A DNA stretch of 64,000 bases from Streptomyces aureoverticillatus (GCF_014649395.1 NZ_BMSY01000001.1:620001-684000), one strand, 5' to 3'. Counted from the first letter of the stretch, positions 16,850-25,575 are shown. Made by a program: numbers and translations. The notes: generated by a model not told the origin, from the letters alone.

Positions 16850-17547
16850 CGATCCGCGTGGTGATCGCCGACGACCAGGCGATGGTCCGCGACGCCTTCT
16901 CGGTGCTGCTCGGCGCCCAGCCCGGCATCGAGGTCGTCGGCACGGCCCGGGACGGCGCGGAGGCCGTCGCGCTCGCGGCGGAGCTGCGGCCGGACGTGGT
17001 CGTGATGGACATCCGCATGCCCGGCGTCGACGGCCTCGACGCCACCCGCCGGATCACGGCCCACCCCGACGTCCACCCGAAGGTCCTGGTCCTGACCACC
17101 TTCAACCTCGACGAGTACGTGTACGAGGCGCTGCGCGCGGGAGCCGCCGGGTTCCTGCTCAAGGACGCGTCGGGCGTCGAACTCGCCGAAGCGGTACGCG
17201 TGGTGGCGGGCGGTGACGCGCTGCTCTCCCCCGACCTCACCCGGCGCCTCATCGCGGAGTTCGCCCGCCTGAGCACCGGGTCCGGGCCCGGGTCCGAGTC
17301 CGGTCCCGCCCGACAGCGGTCCGAGGTGCGGATCGACGCCCTCACCGGCCGGGAGACCGAGGTGCTGGCCCGGATCGCGCAGGGCCTGTCCAACGCGGAG
17401 ATCGCCGCCGCGCTGACCGTCGCCGAGGAGACGGTCAAGACGCACGTGGGCCGCATCCTGCACAAACTCCGGCTGCGCGACCGCACTCAGGCGGCGGTCT
17501 TCGCGTACGAGAGCGGGCTCGTCGTGCCGGGCGGCACGGCGCCGTAG
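16846..17547 (+). CDS. LuxR/NarL-type response regulator
   Basis: This 233-residue protein has an N-terminal receiver domain (VVIADDQAMVRDAF) with phospho-acceptor Asp55 in VVVMDIRMPGVDG, the switch region VLVLTTFNLDEYVYEAL and the conserved Lys in GFLLKDA. The C-terminal LuxR helix-turn-helix reads LTGRETEVLARIAQGLSNAEIAA then VAEETVKTHVGRILHKL. It is the partner of the kinase that overlaps its start by 4 bp. A short Gly-Ser-Pro linker separates the domains. Targets are unknown; the 16-bp tandem repeat directly downstream is non-coding. Confidence 0.93.
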   Translation: MTIRVVIADDQAMVRDAFSVLLGAQPGIEVVGTARDGAEAVALAAELRPDVVVMDIRMPGVDGLDATRRITAHPDVHPKVLVLTTFNLDEYVYEALRAGAAGFLLKDASGVELAEAVRVVAGGDALLSPDLTRRLIAEFARLSTGSGPGSESGPARQRSEVRIDALTGRETEVLARIAQGLSNAEIAAALTVAEETVKTHVGRILHKLRLRDRTQAAVFAYESGLVVPGGTAP

Positions 17548-17611
17548 GGCCGCGTGGCCCTGTGGCCGCGTGGCTCTGTGGCCGCGTGGCTCTGTGGCCG
17601 CGTGGCTCTGT
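17548..17611. repeat. 16-bp tandem repeat, four copies
   Basis: Four adjacent units of GGCCGCGTGGCTCTGT begin at 17548, 17564, 17580 and 17596. The first has one change (CCCTGT); the other three are identical. The array starts on the base after the response regulator stop. A 16-bp period cannot be a codon repeat. Confidence 0.9.
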
Positions 17612-17730
17612 GGAGCCACCCTCGGGGTTGGCTCCGCGGCGGGATTCGCCGACCCGGCCCGGCTCCTACTTTCGAAGGGCCGAGGCCGCCGCGGCACGGC
17701 GTGCGGCCACGAGAGAAGGAACTCCCGCCC

Positions 17731-18978
17731 ATGAACACGAGCAAGCGCCGCCGTCGCGGAGCCGTGGCCGCCCTCCTCACCTTCACCCTCGCCGGTGGAA
17801 CGAGCGTTCTGTCCAGCGGCACGGACAAGGTCCCGGACCACCCGTCCACCGCCTCCGGACCCGGCACCCTGGAGGCCGCGGCCACCGCAGCCCGGCACAA
17901 GACCCTGCCCCGCCTGAAACTGCCGGCCCCGACCGGCCCGCACGCCGTGGGCCGCACCTCCCTGCACCTCGTCGACCACGGCCGCCGCGACCCGTGGGTG
18001 CCGAAGGCCGGCGCGCGGGAGCTGATGGTGTCGCTGTACTACCCGGCGCGGAAGGGCACCGGCACCCCGGCCCCGTACATGACCACCAAGGGCGCCCGGC
18101 TCCTCCTCGACGACCGCGGGATCGACGACGTCCCGCCGGAGGTCCTGAGCGGCACCCGCACCCACACCCGCGCCGGCGCGCTCCCCGCCCGCGGAACGTA
18201 TCCACTGGTGCTCCTCTCGCCCGGCTTCGAGGTCCCCGGCACCACGCTCACGGGCCTGGCCGAGGAACTGACGAGCCGGGGGCACGTCGTCGCGGTGACG
18301 GACCACGCGTACGAAGCCGTGGGCGTCGAGTTCCCGGGCAAGGGAACCCTGCCGTGCGCGGCCTGCGGCCGGGTCGACGAGGACACCGTCGAGGCCGCCG
18401 CCAAGGGCCGCGGCGACGACCTCTCGTACGTCATCGACGCACTGACCGGAAAGCCGGGCGGACCGACGAGCGGCGGCAAGCGGCCCGTGTGGCGGCACGC
18501 GAGCATGATCGACAGGCGGCGCGTCGGCATGGCCGGGCACTCGCTCGGCGGCGCGGGCACCGCCGCCGCCATGGCGAAGGACGGCCGGATCCGCGCCGGG
18601 GCGAACCTCGACGGCCCCTTCCCCGGCCTCGGGCCCGCGGCGGACCTGTCCGGCCGCCCGTTCCTGCTCCTTGGCACCGCGGCCGACCACGGGCCGGGAG
18701 GCAGGGACCGGACCTGGGACACGGCGTGGGACCGGCTGAGCGGCTGGAAGCGCTGGGCGACGGTGTCCGGCGCGGACCACTTCGCCTTCACCGACCTGGC
18801 CACCCTGGCCGGTCAGTTGGGCGGGGACGACCCCGAGGGGCTGCCGGGCGGGCGCGCCGCGGCGATCACCGGCGCGTACACCGGGGCCTTCTTCGACCTG
18901 CACCTGCGCGGCAGGCACAGCCCGCTCCTGGACGGCCCGAGCGCGGACCACCCGGAGGTCGTCCTGCACCATCGCTGA
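17731..18978 (+). CDS. Secreted alpha/beta hydrolase, PAF-acetylhydrolase/lipase-like
   Basis: A 415-residue protein with an N-terminal signal-like segment (KRRRRGAVAALLTFTLAGGTSVLSS). VSLYYPARKGTGTPAPYM and YPLVLLSPGFEVPGTTLTGL form the oxyanion-hole region. The nucleophile elbow GMAGHSLGGAGTAAA supplies the catalytic Ser. RAGANLDGPFPG is a candidate acid strand and SGADHFAFTDLA carries a candidate catalytic His. The arrangement resembles platelet-activating-factor acetylhydrolase-like esterases of Streptomyces. The substrate is not determined. ATG at 17731 follows GAGAGAAGGAA by several bases. It stands alone between two unrelated units. Confidence 0.82.
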   Translation: MNTSKRRRRGAVAALLTFTLAGGTSVLSSGTDKVPDHPSTASGPGTLEAAATAARHKTLPRLKLPAPTGPHAVGRTSLHLVDHGRRDPWVPKAGARELMVSLYYPARKGTGTPAPYMTTKGARLLLDDRGIDDVPPEVLSGTRTHTRAGALPARGTYPLVLLSPGFEVPGTTLTGLAEELTSRGHVVAVTDHAYEAVGVEFPGKGTLPCAACGRVDEDTVEAAAKGRGDDLSYVIDALTGKPGGPTSGGKRPVWRHASMIDRRRVGMAGHSLGGAGTAAAMAKDGRIRAGANLDGPFPGLGPAADLSGRPFLLLGTAADHGPGGRDRTWDTAWDRLSGWKRWATVSGADHFAFTDLATLAGQLGGDDPEGLPGGRAAAITGAYTGAFFDLHLRGRHSPLLDGPSADHPEVVLHHR

Positions 18979-19092
18979 CGCACTTCCGGTGCACCGGGTC
19001 TGGGCGCACCCGCGGCTGCGGTTGATAATGGCTCGGACCAATGCCGGTAAGCCTGCCGCCGGCAAGACCACTGGTGAGAAGGTTCACAGACA

Positions 19093-19728
19093 TTGGGTTC
19101 CCATCCCCCGATACCCACCCGAGTCGTGCTGCTCGCCGGCCCCTCCGGCTCGGGCAAGTCGTCGTTCGCCGCCCGCTCGGGGCTGCCCGTGCTGTGCCTC
19201 GACGACTTCTACAAGGAAGGCACCGACCCGTCGCTGCCTCAGGTCGCCGGCACGTCGGACATCGACTGGGACTCCCCGCTGTCCTGGGACGCGGACGTCG
19301 CGCTCGCCGCGATCGCCGAGCTGTGCCGCACCGGCCGCACCCGGGTGCCGGTGTACGACATCGCGACGAGCGCGCGGGTCGGCGAGGAGTCGCTGGACAT
19401 CGAGCGCACGCCGCTGTTCATCGCGGAGGGCATCTTCGCCGCCGACATCGTGGAGCGCTGCCGTGAACTGGGCGTCCTGGCGGACGCGATCTGCCTGCGC
19501 GGGCGGCCCGCCACGACGTTCCGGCGGCGCCTGCTGCGCGATCTGCGCGAGGGCCGCAAGTCCGTGCCGTTCCTGCTGCGCCGGGGCTGGCGCCTGATGC
19601 GCGCGGAGCGCTCCATCGTGGCCCGCCAGACCGCGCTCGGCGCGCACCCCTGCGGCAAGGAGGAGGCCCTCGGCCGGCTCGCGGCCGCGGCGGCGGGCCG
19701 CTGCGTCAAGGCCCGCGCGGCGGCCTGA
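19093..19728 (+). CDS. Uridine-kinase-like P-loop protein
   Basis: This 211-residue protein has a Walker A motif, VVLLAGPSGSGKSSFAAR, and the uridine-kinase-like element VLCLDDFYKEGTDPSLP. DIDWDSPLSWD and VPVYDIATS fit the nucleoside-binding region, and FIAEGIFAADIVERC resembles the Walker B-like strand of uridine kinases. It is therefore a candidate nucleoside kinase and would suit the salvage genes nearby, but no regulon operator was found before it. The frame opens with TTG at 19093. A GATAAT-like -10 lies about 65 bp upstream. Confidence 0.8.
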   Translation: MGSHPPIPTRVVLLAGPSGSGKSSFAARSGLPVLCLDDFYKEGTDPSLPQVAGTSDIDWDSPLSWDADVALAAIAELCRTGRTRVPVYDIATSARVGEESLDIERTPLFIAEGIFAADIVERCRELGVLADAICLRGRPATTFRRRLLRDLREGRKSVPFLLRRGWRLMRAERSIVARQTALGAHPCGKEEALGRLAAAAAGRCVKARAAA

Positions 19729-19773
19729 GCGGGCCACGCGCCAGGCCTGAGCGACGCGCCCCAAGCACACCGC

Positions 19774-19804
19774 CCAACGCCAACGCCAGCGCCAGCGCCA
19801 GCGC
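19774..19804. repeat. Short CGCCAR hexamer repeat between convergent genes
   Basis: Five consecutive CGCCAA or CGCCAG units occupy the gap between the kinase-like gene and sigQ. This is simple-sequence DNA; no gene is supported between 19729 and 19995. Confidence 0.6.
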
Positions 19805-19995
19805 GCCCACGCCAAACAGCGGGCCCGGAAAGACCCCCCGGCCCTCCGGTCCCGCTGTCTGTTTCCCCCGTTGGTCCCCCGTGGACCCCCGTTTCCCCCG
19901 TGGGTCCCCACCACCCCCCCAGTTCCCCCGGGTGGGTCCCCCATCAACCGCTTCCGCCGCTTCCCCCGAAGCGACGGCCCCGCGTCCCCCCGTCC

Positions 19996-20772
19996 TCAGG
20001 CGACCAGTTCGCCGAAGGACTCCTCCTGGTCACGGCCGAAGCTGAGGACCTCGTCCTCGCGCAGCCGGCGGAGCGACCGCCAGATGCTGGACTTCACCGT
20101 GCCCACGCTGATGTCGAGGATGTCCGCGATCTCCGGGTCCGTACGGCCCTCGTAGTAACGCAGGACCAGCATGGTGCGCTGGAGCTCGGGCAGCCGGGCG
20201 AGGGCCTGCCAGAGCACGGCGCGCAGCTCGGTGCCGCGCATCGCGTCCGTGTCGCCCACCGTCTCCGGCAGTTCCTCGGTCGGGTACTCGTTGAGCTTGC
20301 GGCGGCGCCAGGCGCTGATGTGCAGGTTCGTCATGGTGCGCCGCAGGTAGCCGCCGACGGCGGCCTTGTCGCTGATCCGGTCCCAGGCCCGGTACGTCGA
20401 GAACAGCGCGCTCTGCAGCAGGTCCTCGGCCTCGAACCGGTCACCGGTCAGGTGGTAGGCGGTGGCGTACAGGGAGGCGCGGCGCTCCTGGACGTAGGCG
20501 GTGAACGCCGCTTCGGCGTCCTCGCTCTCCGCCCGGGACCGCGTCCGCTCCCCCGAGTCCTCCCTGTACGCGGCTCCCCCGTGGGCTCCCCCGTCACCGC
20601 CGCCCTTGAGTGCGTCAACCACCGTCATGTACGTGGTGTGCTGACGCCCGGTGCCGCGAGCGCACCCCCGCCCGCTCACGGCACCGGACTTCTCGTGCTT
20701 CTCAGAACTCCGGCCGAGGTCGTGCAGACGCGTGACAACTGCGCTTGAGCTGGTGCTGTGCAGCGTGTTCAT
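19996..20772 (-). CDS. sigQ: ECF sigma factor SigQ
   Basis: A 258-residue ECF sigma factor. Region 2 reads FTAYVQERRASLYATAYHLTGDRFEAEDLLQSALFSTYRAW and region 4 reads RTMLVLRYYEGRTDPEIADILDISVGTVKSSIWRSL. The N-terminus MNTLHSTSSSAVVTRLHDLGRS matches what I recall for SigQ, and divergence from afsQ1 supports the name. In S. coelicolor, SigQ and AfsQ1 act in opposition on antibiotic production and sigQ is an AfsQ1 target. ATG at 20772 follows GGGGGGCGCGAG. No anti-sigma gene adjoins it. Confidence 0.93.
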   Translation of the reverse strand: MNTLHSTSSSAVVTRLHDLGRSSEKHEKSGAVSGRGCARGTGRQHTTYMTVVDALKGGGDGGAHGGAAYREDSGERTRSRAESEDAEAAFTAYVQERRASLYATAYHLTGDRFEAEDLLQSALFSTYRAWDRISDKAAVGGYLRRTMTNLHISAWRRRKLNEYPTEELPETVGDTDAMRGTELRAVLWQALARLPELQRTMLVLRYYEGRTDPEIADILDISVGTVKSSIWRSLRRLREDEVLSFGRDQEESFGELVA

Positions 20773-20854
20773 CTCGCGCCCCCCGTCGTGGAGTCTGGGA
20801 TTTCCGTGTGACCAAAACTCTGCCGGAGCCACTTCATGGCGGTGTCCCCCGACT

Positions 20855-20870
20855 GTCACAGGCCTGCAAC
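20855..20870. promoter_or_regulatory. Candidate AfsQ1 binding site
   Basis: GTCAC-AGGCCT-GCAAC fits the reported AfsQ1 pattern GTnAC-n6-GTnAC with one change in the second half-site. It lies in the sigQ-afsQ1 divergent region, where AfsQ1 is known to bind in S. coelicolor. Confidence 0.6.
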
Positions 20871-20973
20871 AGGCCTCGTGGCACCGAAAGGACACCGCTT
20901 ACTCGTGTGGGTGAGGTGTGAGACCCCCACCAACAGTCGAACTGGGCCCGCACCATGGGACAGAATGACGTTT

Positions 20974-21651
20974 GTGCCTTCCCTGTTGCTGATCGAGGAC
21001 GACGACGCCATCCGGACGGCCCTGGAGCTTTCGCTGACGCGCCAGGGCCACCGGGTGGCCACTGCTGCCACCGGCGAGGACGGTCTGAAGCTGCTGAGCG
21101 AACAGCGGCCGGACCTGATCGTGCTGGATGTGATGCTGCCGGGCATCGACGGCTTCGAGGTGTGCCGCCGCATCCGGCGCACCGACCAGTTGCCGATCAT
21201 CCTGCTGACCGCGCGCAACGACGACATCGACGTGGTCGTGGGCCTGGAGTCGGGCGCCGACGACTATGTGGTCAAGCCGGTGCAGGGGCGGGTGCTCGAC
21301 GCTCGTATCCGCGCGGTCCTGCGCCGCGGCGAACGCGAGGCCAATGACGCGGCGACGTTCGGCTCGCTGGTGATCGACCGCGCGGCGATGACGGTGACGA
21401 AGAACGGCGAGGACCTGCAGCTCACGCCGACCGAGCTGCGGCTGCTCCTGGAGCTGAGCCGGCGGCCGGGGCAGGCCCTGTCGCGCCAGCAGTTGCTGCG
21501 CCTGGTGTGGGAGCACGACTATCTCGGCGACTCCCGGCTCGTGGACGCCTGTGTGCAGCGGCTGCGGGCCAAGGTCGAGGACGTGCCGTCCTCGCCGACG
21601 CTGATCCGTACGGTGCGTGGCGTGGGATACCGGCTGGACACGCCTCAGTGA
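20974..21651 (+). CDS. afsQ1: OmpR-type response regulator AfsQ1
   Basis: A 225-residue regulator. Its receiver domain starts PSLLLIEDDDAIRTALELSL, with phospho-acceptor Asp52 in LIVLDVMLPGIDG and the conserved Lys in YVVKPV. The winged-helix OmpR domain ends with SRLVDACVQRLRAKVEDVP. In S. coelicolor it controls antibiotic genes, nitrogen genes and sigQ under glutamate conditions. GTG at 20974 reproduces the known 225-residue length; an in-frame ATG at 20965 is a possible alternative. The stop overlaps the afsQ2 start (GTGA), so the kinase is translationally coupled. Confidence 0.95.
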   Translation: MPSLLLIEDDDAIRTALELSLTRQGHRVATAATGEDGLKLLSEQRPDLIVLDVMLPGIDGFEVCRRIRRTDQLPIILLTARNDDIDVVVGLESGADDYVVKPVQGRVLDARIRAVLRRGEREANDAATFGSLVIDRAAMTVTKNGEDLQLTPTELRLLLELSRRPGQALSRQQLLRLVWEHDYLGDSRLVDACVQRLRAKVEDVPSSPTLIRTVRGVGYRLDTPQ

Positions 21652-23243
21652 CCAAACCGCACGACAAGCTCCGCGGTCTGCCCGCGGCCCGCAAGGCGAT
21701 CCTGTCCGGCCTGCGCTTCACCAGCCTGCGGCTGCGTCTCGTCGTGGTCTTCGCCCTGGTGGCGCTGACCGCCGCGGTCTCCGCGTCCGGCATCGCGTAC
21801 TGGCTGAACCGCGAGGCCGTCCTCACGCGCGCGCAGGACGCCGCCCTGAAGGACTTCCGGCAGCAGTTGCAGACCCGCGCGGGCGCGCTGCCGCCGAACC
21901 CCACGCAGGACGAACTGCAGGCCGCCGCCGGCCAGATGGCGAACAGCAGCCAGCGCTACAGCGTGCTGCTGATCAGCGAGAACTCCAAGGGCGACCAGGT
22001 CTACGGCTACTCCGACCTGGACGCCTTCACGCTCGCCAAGGTGCCGAAGGCGCTGCGCGAGGCGGTCAAGAAGGAGCAGCCGGTCTCGTCCGGCAACAAG
22101 AGCCCGTACCACCTGTACTGGCAGCGGACCATGGACCACGGCACGCCCTATCTGGTGGGCGGGGCGCAGGTGATCGGCGGCGGGCCGACGGGCTACATGC
22201 TCAAGTCCCTGGAGCCGGAGGCCAAGGACCTCAGCTCGCTCGGCTGGTCCCTGGCGATCGCCACGGCGCTCGCGCTGGTCGGCTCGGCGCTGCTCGCGCA
22301 GGCGGCCGCGACGACCGTACTGAAACCGGTGCACCGCCTGGGCGTCGCCGCGCGCCGGCTCGGCGAGGGGAAGCTGGACACGCGGCTGCGCGTTTCGGGC
22401 ACGGACGAACTGGCGGATCTGTCGCGTACGTTCAACCGCACCGCGGAAAACCTGGAGAAGAAGGTCGCGGACATGAGCGCCCGCGACGAGGCGAGCCGCC
22501 GCTTCGTGGCGGACATGTCGCACGAGCTGCGCACCCCGCTGACCGCGATCACCGCCGTGACGGAGGTGCTCGAGGAGGAGCTGGACGCCGAGACCGGCTC
22601 CGTCGACCCCATGATCGAGCCCGCGGTCCGGCTCGTCGTCAGCGAGACCCGGCGCCTGAACGACCTGGTCGAGAACCTGATGGAGGTCACCCGCTTCGAC
22701 GCGGGCACCGCCCGCCTCGTCCTCGACGACGTGGACATCGCCGACCAGATCACCGCGTGCATCGACGCCCGCGCCTGGCTGGACGCCGTCGACCTGGACG
22801 CCGAGCGCGGCATCACCGCCCGCCTGGACCCGCGCCGCCTCGACGTCATCCTGGCCAACCTCATCGGCAACGCCCTCAAGCACGGCGGCTCCCCGGTGAA
22901 GGTCTCGGTGCGCCTCGACGGCGACAGCCTGGTCATCTCCGTACGCGACGGGGGCCCGGGCATCCCGGAGGACGTGCTGCCGCACGTCTTCGACCGGTTC
23001 TACAAGGCCAGCGCGTCCCGGCCGCGGTCGGAGGGCAGCGGGCTCGGGCTCTCCATCGCCCTGGAGAACGCGCACATCCACGGCGGCGAGATCACCGCGG
23101 CCAATTCGCCCGCCGGGGGCGCGGTGTTCACGCTGCGGCTGCCGCGCGACGCCTCGCCGCTGACGGCGGAGCCCGGCCCGGACTCCGAGGACGGGCCGGA
23201 CGGGGACGGCGAACGCTCCGAGGAAGGCAAGGACAAGTCATGA
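21648..23243 (+). CDS. afsQ2: Sensor histidine kinase AfsQ2
   Basis: This 531-residue kinase has an N-terminal helix (LRLVVVFALVALTAAVSASGIAYWL) and an extracytoplasmic domain of about 140 residues. A second helix (SLAIATALALVGSALLAQAA) leads into a HAMP segment (TVLKPVHRLGVAARRLGEGKLDTRL). The HisKA box RRFVADMSHELRTPLTAIT and the HATPase motifs NLIGNALKHGG, VRDGGPGIPEDVLPHVFDRF and GSGLGLSIALENAHIHGG complete it. It phosphorylates AfsQ1. The GTG start overlaps the afsQ1 stop, and its own stop overlaps the lipoprotein start by 4 bp. Confidence 0.95.
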   Translation: MTKPHDKLRGLPAARKAILSGLRFTSLRLRLVVVFALVALTAAVSASGIAYWLNREAVLTRAQDAALKDFRQQLQTRAGALPPNPTQDELQAAAGQMANSSQRYSVLLISENSKGDQVYGYSDLDAFTLAKVPKALREAVKKEQPVSSGNKSPYHLYWQRTMDHGTPYLVGGAQVIGGGPTGYMLKSLEPEAKDLSSLGWSLAIATALALVGSALLAQAAATTVLKPVHRLGVAARRLGEGKLDTRLRVSGTDELADLSRTFNRTAENLEKKVADMSARDEASRRFVADMSHELRTPLTAITAVTEVLEEELDAETGSVDPMIEPAVRLVVSETRRLNDLVENLMEVTRFDAGTARLVLDDVDIADQITACIDARAWLDAVDLDAERGITARLDPRRLDVILANLIGNALKHGGSPVKVSVRLDGDSLVISVRDGGPGIPEDVLPHVFDRFYKASASRPRSEGSGLGLSIALENAHIHGGEITAANSPAGGAVFTLRLPRDASPLTAEPGPDSEDGPDGDGERSEEGKDKS

Positions 23244-23845
23244 CCGGGCGACGGCTGAAGGCCGCGCTTGCCACCGCCGCGCTCACCGCCACGCTGGCAG
23301 GCTGCGGCATCCGCTCCACGGAGGTGCCGACCGACTTCGGGGCCGCGCCCTCGCGGGTGCCGTGCGTGGCGTCGGACTCGGGCATCTCGCCGCAGGACGA
23401 GGCCGCCGGCGTGCCCGTGCAGATCTTTCTGGTGTGCTCGTCCCAGCTGGTGGCCGTGGACCGGACGGTGCGGATCCCCACCGAGAAGGCGTCCACGGAC
23501 CGGGTCCGGATCGCGCAGGCGCTCCTGGCCGAGCTGTCCACGCCGCCCTCCCAGGCCGCGAAGCAGGCGGGGTACGCGACGGACGTGCGCCGCGGCATGA
23601 CGGTCACGGGACCGCGGCGGGGCGACCCGGACGAGGCGCTGCGGCTGAACCGCCCCCCGCGGGACCTGTCGGCGTACGCCCTCGCCCAGATCGTGTGCAC
23701 CTACGCGGACAGCGCGGCCTCCGACGGCGGCTCGGTCGTGCTGGGCGGCCCGAACGGCTCCCCGCTGCGCCGGTACGAGTGCACTCCGGACGTACGCGCC
23801 CGGCCGGGGACCGTCGAGCCTCCGTCGCGGGCCGTGGGGGGCTGA
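23240..23845 (+). CDS. Lipoprotein of the afsQ operon
   Basis: A 201-residue lipoprotein with the signal LKAALATAALTATLAGCG; the lipobox cysteine follows LAG. The mature part (VPVQIFLVCSSQLVAVDRTVRIP) resembles GerMN-like domains found in lipoproteins beside two-component systems. It also has several cysteines (VPCVASD, IVCTYADS, YECTPDV). Its ATG overlaps the afsQ2 stop, so it is made with the kinase and may tune it at the membrane surface; that is inference. The C-terminal tail is Pro/Arg-rich. Confidence 0.88.
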   Translation: MTGRRLKAALATAALTATLAGCGIRSTEVPTDFGAAPSRVPCVASDSGISPQDEAAGVPVQIFLVCSSQLVAVDRTVRIPTEKASTDRVRIAQALLAELSTPPSQAAKQAGYATDVRRGMTVTGPRRGDPDEALRLNRPPRDLSAYALAQIVCTYADSAASDGGSVVLGGPNGSPLRRYECTPDVRARPGTVEPPSRAVGG

Positions 23846-23941
23846 TCCCGCAAGGCGGCGCGCCGCGCCCGCCAGAGCGCCCCGCCAAAGCGGACGCTCA
23901 CACGCGGAACCGATCCCGCCGCCCCCCGCGTCTTGGGTGGC

Positions 23942-24493
23942 GTGCGTCAAGGCTCGGGCGGGCGCGGTGCCGCCATTCGCTTTCGCGCGGCGGGAGTGGT
24001 CCTCCTCGTCGCGCATCTCCTGGTCGTCGCGTGGATCACGCTGCGCCCGCTGGACGTGCCCTGGGTGAGCGCCGCGAATCTGGAGCCGCTGGCCGGCATC
24101 AAGGCCGATCTGGAGCGCGGCCCCGAGCAGGCGGCCCGGCAGATCGGCGGGGCGCTGCTGCTGCTCGCGCCGCTCGGGGTGCTGCTGCCGCTGGCCGGGG
24201 GGCGGCTCGACGTGTCGCCGCTTGCCTCGCTCGCGCGTACGGTCGCGGCGGGGGCGCTGCTCTCCCTGGGCATCGAGCTGCTGCAGACCGGGGTGCCGGG
24301 GCAGGTCGTGGACGTGGACTCGCTTCTCCTGAACACCCTGGGCGTGGCGCTCGCGCATCTCGCCGTGGTGCCCGCCGCGCGGGCCCGGCTGCGGCGCCGC
24401 CGCTCCTCCGCGCGGCCCCGTGCGGCCCGCCTCAGGGAGGAGGCCCCTGCGGGGCCGACCCCGAAGATTCCCAGGGTCGGCATCGCCCCCTAG
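23942..24493 (+). CDS. VanZ-like membrane protein
   Basis: A 183-residue protein with about four membrane helices. It contains the VanZ-family pattern SLGIELLQTGVPGQVVDVDSLLLNTLGVALAH, with conserved Glu-Leu-x-Gln, Asp-x-x-D and Asn-x-x-Gly residues. The family includes a teicoplanin-resistance protein, but most members are of unknown function, so no resistance role is claimed. The GTG at 23942 was chosen; a TTG at 23933 is in frame. The C-terminal 35 residues are Arg- and Ala-rich and probably cytoplasmic. Confidence 0.8.
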   Translation: MRQGSGGRGAAIRFRAAGVVLLVAHLLVVAWITLRPLDVPWVSAANLEPLAGIKADLERGPEQAARQIGGALLLLAPLGVLLPLAGGRLDVSPLASLARTVAAGALLSLGIELLQTGVPGQVVDVDSLLLNTLGVALAHLAVVPAARARLRRRRSSARPRAARLREEAPAGPTPKIPRVGIAP

Positions 24494-24614
24494 CCTGACG
24501 CTTTGCCCGTTTCGCGGACCTACTTTGGGTATACGAGGCGACGACAAGCCGCCGTCTCCCACCCAGACCGACCCGACCCGACTCGACCCGGCAACGGTCC
24601 ACGAAGGAGCCCCC

Positions 24615-24815
24615 ATGTCCGCCCTCGCCCGCCCCACCGACGGCCGCATGATCGGCGGCGTGTGCGCCGCCATCGCCCGCCGCTACGGCTGGAAGACCAC
24701 GACCGTGCGCGTGCTGTTCGTCCTGTCCTGCCTGCTGCCCGGCCCCCAGTTCCTGCTCTACATCGCGCTGTGGATCGCGCTCCCCAGCGAGAACAGGGCG
24801 AAGACGGCCTGGTGA
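24615..24815 (+). CDS. Small PspC-domain membrane protein
   Basis: This 66-residue protein is essentially one PspC domain. RPTDGRMIGGVCAAIARRYGWKTTTVRVLFVL leads into the transmembrane stretch LPGPQFLLYIALWIALP, ending with ENRAKTAW. PspC domains occur in envelope-stress regulators. A GAAGGAG sequence eight bases before the ATG supports the start. Confidence 0.85.
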   Translation: MSALARPTDGRMIGGVCAAIARRYGWKTTTVRVLFVLSCLLPGPQFLLYIALWIALPSENRAKTAW

Positions 24816-24870
24816 CGGCGGCGAGGGCCCGGTACGACGACGGGCACGGCACGGCATCGCGACACGACTG

Positions 24871-24897
24871 CGGGGCGCACCCTGAGGGTGCGCCCCG
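24871..24897. terminator. Bidirectional hairpin between convergent genes
   Basis: CGGGGCGCACCC and GGGTGCGCCCCG form a perfect 12-bp stem with a TGA loop. It lies between the PspC gene (plus) and the secreted-protein gene (minus). Confidence 0.75.
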
Positions 24898-24918
24898 TAC
24901 TCGCGTGTGCGGTGGGTA

Positions 24919-25443
24919 TCAGCCGAACGGCGTGGCCTCGACCGGCAGGCCCTGGCCCATCAGGCCCTGGGTGGGCAGGCCCTTGCCGAGCAGGCCCTGC
25001 GTGGGGAGCGCGCCGAGAACCTTGGTGGGCCCGCTCGTGGGAAGGGAGTTGGTGGCCAGGCCGTTCGCGACCGGCAGGCCGCCGAGCAGGCCGGCGACCG
25101 GGTCGGTGGGCTTCGCGGGGGCGGGCTTGGTGCTCTTCGCGGCCTTGTCGGCCTTGCCGCCGTCCTCGCCCTCGTCGTCGCCGGACGGCACCGCCTTGTC
25201 GAGCGTGGGCTGAGCGGCGGTCAGGCCGCTCTGCAGCGCGCTCTGGCCGGCGGACAGCGACTCGGGCGCGCCTTCGGGCATCACCTGGGAGAGCTCACCG
25301 GCCGGCAGCGCCGAGGTGACCGTACCGACGGTGCCCGCGGCATCCGGCACGGCCGAGGCCGCGTTCGCCGCACCGGCGCCCGTGGCAGCGAAGGCGGCAC
25401 CGAGGGCGGCGACACCGAGGGTCTTGGCAGCAGAGTGCTTCAT
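24919..25443 (-). CDS. Small secreted protein with C-terminal LPTQGL repeats
   Basis: This 174-residue protein begins MKHSAAKTLGVAALGAAFAATGAGAANAAS, a standard signal peptide cut after ANA. The mature protein is Ala/Gly/Leu-rich with a charged middle (GDDEGEDGGKADKAAKS). The C-terminus carries three related units: LPTQGLLGKG, LPTQGLMGQG and LPVEATPFG. It resembles a family of secreted Streptomyces proteins without assigned function. ATG at 25443 sits at a clear signal peptide start. Confidence 0.75.
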   Translation of the reverse strand: MKHSAAKTLGVAALGAAFAATGAGAANAASAVPDAAGTVGTVTSALPAGELSQVMPEGAPESLSAGQSALQSGLTAAQPTLDKAVPSGDDEGEDGGKADKAAKSTKPAPAKPTDPVAGLLGGLPVANGLATNSLPTSGPTKVLGALPTQGLLGKGLPTQGLMGQGLPVEATPFG

Positions 25444-25526
25444 CTTCAATGCGTCCTTGATGACGGGGGCGTTGAGCGGTCCTCGACCGTAAACACCCTC
25501 AAGGTCGCCCCGCAAACATCCGAAAA

Positions 25527-25552
25527 CGGCCGGGGAGTCGTGTCCCCGGCCG
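25527..25552 (-). terminator. Rho-independent-type terminator after add
   Basis: CGGCCGGGGA and TCCCCGGCCG form a 10-bp stem with a 6-base loop. On the minus strand it is followed by TTTTCGG. It lies 23 bp past the add stop; a CTTTTT run on the other side could serve plus-strand transcripts. Confidence 0.8.
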
Positions 25553-25575
25553 CTTTTTCGGCTCAGTCGCGCCGC

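Noticed and set aside
23942..24493. Glycopeptide resistance from the VanZ-like gene
   Set aside because: No vanHAX or vanRS genes are present, and most VanZ-domain proteins have no resistance role.
24919..25443. Secreted LPTQGL-repeat protein as a chaplin or sortase substrate
   Set aside because: No chaplin domain, and LPTQGL lacks the LAXTG or LPXTG motif with a following hydrophobic anchor.
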